Source of the DNA: Bacteroidota bacterium
Lineage (GTDB): Bacteria > Bacteroidota > Bacteroidia > Bacteroidales > UBA1556
Assembly (NCBI GenBank): GCA_003648395.1
Contig: QMPB01000389.1
Span: 1 to 5,210 of the forward strand
DNA length: 5,210 bases
Direction: 5' to 3'
Both the position numbers and the translations under genes were made by a program. Below are positions 1 through 5,210 of this stretch, in pieces (position 1 is the first letter of the stretch; the number at the start of each line of letters is the position of its first letter). The notes beneath the pieces are model-generated. The model made no database searches, was not told the DNA's origin, and saw only the letters and a program-made list of their open reading frames with translations.

Positions 1-114
1 ATATCCAAAAGCATCAGTAATACTAACTGGCAGTGAATGTATTACTCCATCGTAATTATATTCATAATACATAGCTTGACTTTGATAGTTATTAGGTAAT
101 GTAAATTTACTCAT
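1..114 (-). CDS. Hypothetical protein, N-terminal 38 codons only (runs off left edge)
   Basis: An ATG at 114-112 on the minus strand opens a frame that continues without a stop to the window edge. The first residues read MSKFTLPNNYQSQAMYYEYN. It is the first ATG after an in-frame stop (TGA at 159-157), so the start is the natural choice if the gene is real. There is no Shine-Dalgarno sequence, as is usual in Bacteroidota. The visible part is polar and rich in Tyr and Asn, with no signal peptide, lipobox or membrane segment. I do not recognise a family. It is divergent from dnaE, with 331 bases between the two starts, so it is not in the same operon. Only 38 codons are visible, so a chance open frame cannot be excluded, although the varied amino-acid composition looks protein-like. 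Confidence 0.45.
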   Translation of the reverse strand, partial: MSKFTLPNNYQSQAMYYEYNYDGVIHSLPVSITDAFGY

Positions 115-177
115 AAGTCCAATTACAAACCTGTAAATCAGAAAGTCTTTAATTTTTCAGTAATTATTAATTTATAA

Positions 178-185
178 CAAACATA
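178..185 (-). promoter_or_regulatory. Possible Bacteroidota -7 element for the left partial gene
   Basis: Read on the minus strand, the sequence is TATGTTTG, an exact match to the Bacteroidota -7 consensus TAnnTTTG. It lies 63 bases upstream of the ATG at 114, giving a leader of roughly 55-60 nt. I do not find a TTTG at the expected distance for a -33 element, so the assignment rests on the -7 box alone. Confidence 0.25.
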
Positions 186-270
186 TATAGTCAAAAAAAC
201 ACCAGCCTCTTTCTATTTTGGATATACTCAGTACGAGCTCAAGTAAGGTTTTGAATTTTAATAAACCCTA

Positions 271-319
271 AGTCCTCCTTTGAAAAAGGAACAACGAAGC
301 AATTGAATAGCGGGGGACT
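271..319. repeat. Imperfect inverted repeat / hairpin, possible dispersed-repeat remnant
   Basis: AGTCCTCC (271-278) can pair with GGGGGACT (312-319) over 8 bp with one G-U wobble. Nested just inside is a second stem, TCCTTT (276-281) with AAAGGA (285-290), around a 3-nt loop; the two stems share bases and are alternatives. The element is noticeably richer in G+C than its surroundings and lies between two promoters. AGTCC..CCTTTGAAAAAGG-type palindromes are, as I recall, common intergenic repeats in some Bacteroidota genomes; this copy would be degenerate. There is no flanking target duplication that I can see. Confidence 0.35.
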
Positions 320-359
320 GAAACTATTGATTTTATTCATAAAAATACTCCCCTATTTT

Positions 360-390
360 TTTGTTAGCTTTTATCAACAACCTATTTTTT
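360..390 (+). promoter_or_regulatory. Possible Bacteroidota-type promoter for dnaE
   Basis: TTTG (360-363) is followed after exactly 19 bases by TATTTTTT (383-390), which matches 7 of 8 positions of the -7 consensus TAnnTTTG. The TTTG-N19-TAnnTTTG arrangement is the established primary sigma-factor promoter of Bacteroides and relatives. The predicted transcription start would be near 395-400, leaving a leader of about 45-50 nt before the ATG at 446. Low-complexity T-runs make chance matches likely here. A weaker alternative -7 (TAATTTTA, 407-414) exists without a -33 partner. Confidence 0.35.
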
Positions 391-445
391 AAAGACTCAT
401 TTTTACTAATTTTACAAACCTTATTCAACAATATAATATTACAAT

Positions 446-3400
446 ATGTTTTTAATTTTCGATACCGAAACTACAGGATTACCAAAGAGTTATAATGCAC
501 CACTAAGCGATAGTGACAATTGGCCAAGAATGGTTCAATTAGCTTGGCAAGTACATGATGTGGAGGGTAAATTATTGGAAGTTAAAAACTTTATAATTAA
601 GCCTGAGGGTTACGAAATACCATACGAAACCGTAAAAATCCACGGTATAACTACCGAAAGAGCTATTAAGCAAGGAATTGAACTAAAGCTTGTACTAAAA
701 GAGTTTACGGAATCAGTTTCGAAATGCAAATCTGTTGTTGGTCATAATGTAGAATTTGACATTAATATTGTTGGAGCAGAATTTTACAGAAAACAAATAA
801 TTAGCCCACTTGAGAAAGTACAAAGTTTGGATACTATGAAATTATCCACAAACTTCTGTGCTATTCCTGGTCGTGGAAAAAGTTTTAAATATCCTAAATT
901 AAACCAAGTTCACGAAAAACTATTTGGCGTTAACTTTGAAGAGGCTCATAATGCGGCGGCTGATGTGGAAGCAACAACTCGTTGTTTTTTAGAATTAGTA
1001 AGAATATCGGTAATAAGTATTGATAAACTACAAATTACCGAGAAAGAGTTACAACAATTTAAGAAAGCAAACCCCTCTCCCATTGAGCCCATTGGCCTGA
1101 ACACACAACCATACAGTAACGATAGCTTTGCCAAAGATGATGAAAGCGAAAAGCAAGAATCAGATACTGAATCAAGTTTTTTAAGCAATCAGGTTCCATT
1201 TAAGGATGACGAGCTACCAAATTTCACTCATTTACATCTACATACACAATATTCCATTTTGGATGGGATGACCAAAGTAAATACTATAGCCCAAAAAGCT
1301 AAGAAAGATGGGCAAACCGCAGTTGCCATTACCGACCATGGAAATATGTATGGAGTTAAGGATTTTCATAATTCGCTAACTAAGGCTGGGATAAAGCCAA
1401 TTCTGGGAATGGAAGCTTATGTAGCTTTAAACACTCGTCACGATAAAAATCCAGCAAATAAAGGCAGTTACCACTTAATACTTTTGGCAAAGAATAAGGC
1501 TGGTTACAAAAATCTTATTCGCTTATCAAGTTTAGCTTTTTCGGAAGGTTTTTATCATAAGCCTAAGATCGACTGGGAGTTGATAGAAAAATATCATGAG
1601 AACATAATTGCAACTTCGGCATGTTTGGGAGGAGAAATAGCAAAAAAAATCACCACATCAACATTTGAAGAAGCTGAGAAAACTGCAATAAGATTTAAGA
1701 AGATATTTGGCGATGATTTCTATATCGAGCTTCAACGCCACAAAGCTACCGATGCAGATATGAATACTGAAACCATTAAGGATCAGAATTTTGTAAATAA
1801 GCAATTAATAGAAATAGCCGAAAAGAATAACATTAAGATTATTGCAACTAATGATGTTCATTATTTAAATGAGGAAGATTCATTGGCTCACGATAGGCTT
1901 GTATGCTTGAATATGGGGAAAGATATTGAAGATCCCAACCGAGTGAAATATACGGGTCAAGAGTGGATGAAAACTCGCCAAGAAATGAAGGATATTTTTG
2001 GTGACATACCCGATGCCATACGCAATACACAAGAAATAAATGATAAGATAGAGATTTTTGAGCTGAATCACAAGCCTATTATGCCCGATTTTGCTCTTCC
2101 TGAGCCTTTTACATCAGAGGATGAGTATCTGCGTCATATCACATACCAAGGTGCAAAGATGCGATGGGGAGACGACCTTAATGCCGAAGTAGTTGAGAGG
2201 CTTGATTTTGAACTAGAAACCATTAAAAAAATGGGATTCCCTGGTTATTTTCTTATTGTGTGGGATTTCTTAAAGGCAGCCCGTGATATGGGCGTTTCGG
2301 TGGGTCCTGGCCGTGGTAGTGCTGCTGGCTCCGCTGCTGCTTATTGTTTGAGAATAACAGATATCGACCCCATAAAATACAATCTACTTTTTGAACGTTT
2401 CCTAAACCCTGATCGTATATCAATGCCAGATATTGATATTGACTTTGATGATTTGGGAAGAGAGAAAGTTCTGAAATGGGTAAAAGAAAAGTATGGAGCA
2501 AAGCGAGTTGCCCACCTAATAACCTTTGGTTCGATGGCGGCAAAGTCTTCAATTAGAGATGTAAGTAGAGTACAGAAACTACCTTTACCTGAGGCTGATA
2601 GATTAGCTAAATTGGTACCAGACAAACCAGGCACAAATCTCACAAAAGCTTTTGCGCAGGTGCCAGAGTTAAAGGAAGAACTTGATAATGGAACTGACGA
2701 AATTCGCTCAGTTTTGGAGTACTCAAGAAAACTTGAAGGCTCGGTGCGAAGTACAGGAACACATGCTTGCGGAATAATTATCAGCAAGGAGGATATGGAT
2801 AATTATGTTCCAATAGCCAATGTTAAAGATGGAGTATTGGATTATGCCACGCAATACGATGGCCACTTTATTGAAGATGTAGGCCTTTTAAAGATGGATT
2901 TCCTTGGATTAAAGACACTTACTGTAATTAAGGATGCACTTGAAAATATTAAAATATCCAAAAAGATTGAAGTAGATATTGAGAATGTTTCACTTACCGA
3001 CGAAGCTACTTACAAGCTATATAGTCGTGGCGAAACTTCAGGATTATTTCAGTTTGAATCTGAGGGAATGCGAAAGCACCTTCGCAATTTAAAACCTACA
3101 AAATTTGAGGATTTAATTGCCATGAATGCTCTATATCGCCCAGGTCCAATGGAGTATATCGATAGTTTTATCGACAGAAAACATGGCAGAGAGGAAATAC
3201 ACTACGACCTACCCGGCATGGATGAATACCTTTCTGAAACATACGGAATTACAGTATATCAGGAGCAAGTCATGCTTTTATCTAGAAAGCTTGCAGGCTT
3301 CTCTCGTGGACAGTCCGACTCATTGCGAAAAGCAATGGGAAAGAAGATTATAGCCATGATGGATGAGCTAAAAGTACTTTTCTTAGAAGGTTGCGAAAAA

Positions 3401-4705
3401 AATGGTCATGATTTAAAGATAGTAGAAAAAGTATGGAAAGACTGGGAAGCTTTTGCAAAATATGCTTTTAATAAGTCACACGCCACTTGCTATTCATACG
3501 TTTCGTATCAAACGGCATATCTTAAAACACACTACCCTGCTGAGTTTATGGCCTCAGTTTTGAGCCACGAGCTTAAAGATCTAAGCAAGCTTACAACCTA
3601 CCTTAATGAGTGCAATAGGATGGGGATAAAAGTTCTTGGACCACAGTTAAACGAGAGTTATTCTGATTTTACGGTAAATGATGAGGGAGAAATACGTTAT
3701 GGAATGGCTGGAATTAAAGGTGTTGGTGGAGCAGCCGTATTGGCAATTATTGAGGAACGTAAGCAAAATGGCGCATTCACAGATATATTTGATTTCTTGG
3801 CAAGAATAAACCTAAGGGCTGTAAATAAAAAAGCTATTGAAGCACTTGCAATGGCAGGAGCTTTTGACGAATTGCATCCTAGTAAACATAGAGCCCAGTT
3901 TTTTGCACCATATAACGAAAACATGACTTTTATTGAGAGATTAGTAAAGCATGGAAATAGTGTACAAGCTACTGCAAACTCTTCTCAGGCTTCACTTTTT
4001 GGAGATATGGAAGAGGTGCAAATACAAAATCCTGATTTTCCAGAATGCGAAAAATGGAGTAATATAAAACAGCTCAACTTGGAGAAAGACTTAATAGGCT
4101 TTTTTCTTAGTGGTCACCCACTTGATACATATGCGCCTACAGTAAAATATTATGTAAATAATAATACTGTTGAAATTCAGGATCTTATTATTAACAAAAA
4201 ACATGGCCCAGTTAATTTTGCAGGAGTAGTAACAAGTGCAACAATTAGAGAGTCACAAAAAACAGGAAATAAATACGGATTCTTTTCGGTAGAAGACAAA
4301 CAAGGAACAATTGACTTTGCACTTTTTACAGAGAATTTTCTAAAATATCATCATTTGCTACAACTCAATAACTTTGTATATGTACAAGCTGTTATAAAAG
4401 ACTCATATAGAGATAAAAGCAAGTCTGAGCTAAATATTTCTGAGATATCAATGCTAGGTGATGTTCTGACTGATAGAACTAAAAAAATTAATATTAGGGT
4501 TTTCTTGAAAAACATTAATAAGAACTTTAATAATGAATTTATTAGTAAAGTAAAAGAACACCCTGGCAGCTGCGCTTTACACCTATATATACAGAATGGA
4601 GAAAGCACTATTGAATTAGGTCCAAAGGGCTTTAAAGTTGAACCTGATGCATTTTTAAGATATCTGGAGGGCCATGAGCATCTAAAATATAAAATTGGCA
4701 AGTAA
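446..4705 (+). CDS. dnaE: DNA polymerase III alpha subunit with fused N-terminal DnaQ-type proofreading exonuclease
   Basis: This is the replicative DNA polymerase: a cytoplasmic holoenzyme core that extends primers at the fork with dNTPs. Residues 1-190 are a DEDDh exonuclease: D6 and E8 (IFDTETTG), D105 (HNVEFD), H168 and D173 (HNAAAD). An acidic linker spans about 210-257. The PHP domain (260-475) keeps its metal-ligand pattern: HLHLH 262-266, D297/H298, E323, H343, C393, E428/H432, D470/H472. The polymerase core has GPGRGSAAGS (620-629), PDIDIDF with catalytic D662/D664, and D818 (KMDFLGL), plus YRPGPM and YAFNKSHA. A helix-hairpin-helix (GIKGVGG, about 1089-1095), a beta-clamp motif QASLF (1181-1185), GFFLSGHPLD (1218-1227), an OB fold (about 1256-1317) and a C-terminal domain follow. 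At 1419 residues it is longer than E. coli DnaE (1160), the excess being the exonuclease and linker. The domain order excludes PolC, whose exonuclease is inserted within PHP. The ATG is supported because the exonuclease core begins at residue 3. The gene is intact, with no frameshift or intein, and appears monocistronic. Confidence 0.98.
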   Translation: MFLIFDTETTGLPKSYNAPLSDSDNWPRMVQLAWQVHDVEGKLLEVKNFIIKPEGYEIPYETVKIHGITTERAIKQGIELKLVLKEFTESVSKCKSVVGHNVEFDINIVGAEFYRKQIISPLEKVQSLDTMKLSTNFCAIPGRGKSFKYPKLNQVHEKLFGVNFEEAHNAAADVEATTRCFLELVRISVISIDKLQITEKELQQFKKANPSPIEPIGLNTQPYSNDSFAKDDESEKQESDTESSFLSNQVPFKDDELPNFTHLHLHTQYSILDGMTKVNTIAQKAKKDGQTAVAITDHGNMYGVKDFHNSLTKAGIKPILGMEAYVALNTRHDKNPANKGSYHLILLAKNKAGYKNLIRLSSLAFSEGFYHKPKIDWELIEKYHENIIATSACLGGEIAKKITTSTFEEAEKTAIRFKKIFGDDFYIELQRHKATDADMNTETIKDQNFVNKQLIEIAEKNNIKIIATNDVHYLNEEDSLAHDRLVCLNMGKDIEDPNRVKYTGQEWMKTRQEMKDIFGDIPDAIRNTQEINDKIEIFELNHKPIMPDFALPEPFTSEDEYLRHITYQGAKMRWGDDLNAEVVERLDFELETIKKMGFPGYFLIVWDFLKAARDMGVSVGPGRGSAAGSAAAYCLRITDIDPIKYNLLFERFLNPDRISMPDIDIDFDDLGREKVLKWVKEKYGAKRVAHLITFGSMAAKSSIRDVSRVQKLPLPEADRLAKLVPDKPGTNLTKAFAQVPELKEELDNGTDEIRSVLEYSRKLEGSVRSTGTHACGIIISKEDMDNYVPIANVKDGVLDYATQYDGHFIEDVGLLKMDFLGLKTLTVIKDALENIKISKKIEVDIENVSLTDEATYKLYSRGETSGLFQFESEGMRKHLRNLKPTKFEDLIAMNALYRPGPMEYIDSFIDRKHGREEIHYDLPGMDEYLSETYGITVYQEQVMLLSRKLAGFSRGQSDSLRKAMGKKIIAMMDELKVLFLEGCEKNGHDLKIVEKVWKDWEAFAKYAFNKSHATCYSYVSYQTAYLKTHYPAEFMASVLSHELKDLSKLTTYLNECNRMGIKVLGPQLNESYSDFTVNDEGEIRYGMAGIKGVGGAAVLAIIEERKQNGAFTDIFDFLARINLRAVNKKAIEALAMAGAFDELHPSKHRAQFFAPYNENMTFIERLVKHGNSVQATANSSQASLFGDMEEVQIQNPDFPECEKWSNIKQLNLEKDLIGFFLSGHPLDTYAPTVKYYVNNNTVEIQDLIINKKHGPVNFAGVVTSATIRESQKTGNKYGFFSVEDKQGTIDFALFTENFLKYHHLLQLNNFVYVQAVIKDSYRDKSKSELNISEISMLGDVLTDRTKKINIRVFLKNINKNFNNEFISKVKEHPGSCALHLYIQNGESTIELGPKGFKVEPDAFLRYLEGHEHLKYKIGK

Positions 4706-4709
4706 AATA

Positions 4710-4719
4710 GTCACTTAAG
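4710..4719. repeat. Left 10-bp flanking direct repeat (putative target-site duplication)
   Basis: GTCACTTAAG abuts the left inverted repeat directly. It matches GTCACTTAGG at 4965-4974 in 9 of 10 positions, in the same orientation and with the same zero-base spacing to the inverted repeat. It begins 5 bases after the dnaE stop codon. Confidence 0.6.
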
Positions 4720-4740
4720 CAGGGCAAGCGCATACTTTTA
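4720..4740 (+). repeat. Left terminal inverted repeat of the MITE-like element
   Basis: The outer block is CAGGGCAA (4720-4727) and the inner block CATACT (4731-4736). It is complementary to 4944-4964 with mismatches at repeat positions 9, 11 and 18. Similarity ends after position 21. Confidence 0.6.
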
Positions 4741-4905
4741 TAGTAAGAATTTGATGTAATAATAAAAATCAGATAAATAATTGTATTATAATTGTTTAAA
4801 GTTTATTTGAGGAATAGTTTAATAAAAACTCTAAATATTATTTTAGCATAATATATGTGTTTACATTAGTATATCTGATAAAGTGTTAACGGATAAGTAA
4901 ATAGA

Positions 4906-4933
4906 AAATAAACAAATATCAAATAAACAAATA
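4906..4933 (+). repeat. 13-bp direct repeat, two copies, inside the MITE-like element
   Basis: AAATAAACAAATA occurs at 4906-4918 and again at 4921-4933, separated by TC, giving a 15-base period. It lies just inside the right terminal inverted repeat. Sub-terminal short repeats in transposons sometimes bind transposase, but slippage in A/T-rich DNA is an equally simple explanation. Confidence 0.7.
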
Positions 4934-4943
4934 CACATAATAA

Positions 4944-4964
4944 TAAGAGTATGAGTTTGCCCTG
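4944..4964 (-). repeat. Right terminal inverted repeat of the MITE-like element
   Basis: On the + strand the key blocks are AGTATG (4948-4953) and TTGCCCTG (4957-4964), the inverse complement of the left end, ending directly at the right flanking repeat GTCACTTAGG. Confidence 0.6.
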
Positions 4965-4974
4965 GTCACTTAGG
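4965..4974. repeat. Right 10-bp flanking direct repeat (putative target-site duplication)
   Basis: GTCACTTAGG follows the right inverted repeat without a gap and differs from the left copy only at its ninth base (G for A). The first 8 bases are identical, so the true duplication could be 8 bp plus fortuitous matches, or 10 bp with one later substitution. Confidence 0.6.
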
Positions 4975-5025
4975 TTATACTGTCGTATTTACTGAAGTTT
5001 CGCACTTAAATCTAAGTAGCTAATT

Positions 5026-5074
5026 AAGAATTATTTTTATTAATATTCATTAAATTATAAAAATAATAAATCTT
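5026..5074. terminator. AT-only palindrome, possible weak bidirectional terminator
   Basis: ATTATTTTTAT (5030-5040) is perfectly complementary to ATAAAAATAAT (5057-5067), an 11-bp stem with a 16-nt loop. A further AAGA/TCTT pairing (5026-5029 with 5071-5074) lies outside a 3-nt bulge. The stem has no G-C pairs, so it would be thermodynamically weak. Such palindromes arise by chance fairly often in sequence this A/T-rich. Its position, after dnaE plus the inserted element and before a possible convergent gene, would suit a terminator. Confidence 0.25.
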
Positions 5075-5089
5075 TATAACTATTTTACT

Positions 5090-5210
5090 CTAAGCGTGTT
5101 GCTTAATGTGATTATAATCAATTAATAATTCCAAATCAATAAAGTATTCGAGCGTGTTTTTATAAAAATAAAAAAAATATAAATATTTTCTTTTCATTTT
5201 GTCTTGACAC
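5090..5210 (-). CDS. Possible C-terminal end of a minus-strand gene entering from the right edge
   Basis: Reading from the right edge on the minus strand, a frame stays open for about 39 codons and ends at TAG (5092-5090). An internal ATG at 5197-5195 would give a 35-residue product. The last part (KNTLEYFIDLELLIDYNHIK) looks protein-like, whereas the part nearer the edge (KRKYLYFFYFYK) is low-complexity Tyr/Phe/Lys coded by A/T runs. I recognise no family. If real, it would be convergent with dnaE. An open frame of this length is not rare by chance over six frames, and no sequence beyond the edge is available, so I give it low weight. Confidence 0.2.
   Translation of the reverse strand, partial: CQDKMKRKYLYFFYFYKNTLEYFIDLELLIDYNHIKQHA

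Larger units (their letters stand above)
115..445. other. Divergent intergenic region between the left partial gene and dnaE
   Basis: This 331-base stretch separates two divergently oriented starts and shows no credible ORF. It holds a possible minus-strand -7 element (178-185), a GC-richer hairpin (271-319), a T-run preceded by CCCC (350-362), and a possible dnaE promoter (360-390). The 40 bases before the dnaE ATG are almost purely A/T, with no ribosome binding site complementary to 16S rRNA. Confidence 0.7.
4720..4964. mobile_element. MITE-like non-autonomous transposable element (245 bp)
   Basis: The element begins with CAGGGCAA..C.CATACT..TTA (4720-4740) and ends with its inverse complement (4944-4964). 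The two ends match at 18 of 21 positions, with an unbroken 8-bp outer block and a 6-bp inner block. Ten-bp direct repeats flank it. The interior is about 85% A+T, has no open frame long enough for a transposase, and carries one 13-bp internal duplication. Together these are the hallmarks of a miniature inverted-repeat element, mobilised in trans by a full-length insertion sequence elsewhere in the genome. CAGGG-type ends with 8-10 bp duplications recall the ISAs1 and some IS4-type families, but I cannot assign a family from this window. The mismatches between ends suggest it is not a recent arrival. Insertion is so close to dnaE that dnaE transcripts probably read into it. Confidence 0.6.
4706..5210. 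other. AT-rich region downstream of dnaE
   Basis: These 505 bases carry no convincing complete gene, tRNA or CRISPR array. The first half is the MITE-like element and its flanking duplications (4710-4974). Next comes unremarkable sequence (4975-5025), then an AT-only palindrome (5026-5074) and a weak minus-strand open frame reaching the right edge (5090-5210). The octamer AGCGTGTT occurs at 5093-5100 and 5151-5158; I attach no function to it. Confidence 0.7.

Noticed and set aside
946..4701. Several 60-148-codon open frames on the minus strand, and one on the plus strand, inside the dnaE coding region
   Set aside because: They lie wholly within a gene whose reading frame is certain, have no family resemblance, and their composition is that expected from reading dnaE codons in another frame.
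446..4705. PolC-type (Gram-positive) polymerase, because exonuclease and polymerase are on one chain
   Set aside because: In PolC the exonuclease is inserted inside the PHP domain. Here it is at the very N-terminus, ahead of an uninterrupted PHP, and the polymerase motifs are DnaE-type.
446..4705. Intein in the polymerase
   Set aside because: Polymerase motifs run without interruption, with no splice-type Cys/Ser start and HN ending blocks. The extra length is fully explained by the N-terminal exonuclease and linker.
4816..4830. Hairpin AGTTT-AATAA-AAACT inside the MITE-like element
   Set aside because: A five-bp A/T-dominated stem is expected by chance in DNA of this composition.
5091..5105. 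Short hairpin TAAGC-GTGTT-GCTTA
   Set aside because: It has only five base pairs, no T-run after it, and overlaps the end of a possible open frame; too weak to call a terminator.
5093..5158. Octamer AGCGTGTT occurring twice (5093-5100 and 5151-5158) as a possible iteron or CRISPR-like unit
   Set aside because: There are only two copies, with no conserved flanks or regular spacing; compatible with chance.

Overview
The window is AT-rich and is dominated by one very large gene on the + strand (446-4705). It encodes a 1419-residue DNA polymerase III alpha subunit (DnaE) with a DnaQ-type 3'-5' proofreading exonuclease fused to its N-terminus. This exonuclease-PHP-polymerase order, the opening MFLIFDTETTGLP, the absence of a Shine-Dalgarno sequence and promoter-like TTTG / TAnnTTT motifs all point to the phylum Bacteroidota (Bacteroidetes). 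I cannot place it lower than that from sequence alone.

Layout. Positions 1-114 hold the first 38 codons of an unrecognised gene on the - strand that runs off the left edge. Positions 115-445 are a divergent intergenic region with a possible Bacteroidota-type promoter for each gene and a GC-richer hairpin (271-319) that looks like a dispersed repeat. Positions 446-4705 are dnaE, which appears intact: the exonuclease, PHP, polymerase, helix-hairpin-helix, clamp-binding, OB and C-terminal regions are all present with their key residues.

The 505 bases after dnaE contain no convincing complete gene. They do contain a structure I consider real and not obvious from gene calling: a 245-bp non-coding element (4720-4964) with 21-bp imperfect terminal inverted repeats (18/21), flanked by 10-bp direct repeats (9/10). 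This is the architecture of a MITE-like transposable element, inserted only a few bases after the dnaE stop codon. Beyond it are an AT-only palindrome (5026-5074), possibly a terminator, and a weak - strand open frame (5090-5210) that could be the 3' end of a gene entering from the right.

The window is mainly an ordinary housekeeping replication locus. I see no new multi-gene system. The items most worth a second look are the MITE-like insertion and the apparent coexistence of two intact nuclease centres (DnaQ-type and PHP) in one replicative polymerase.
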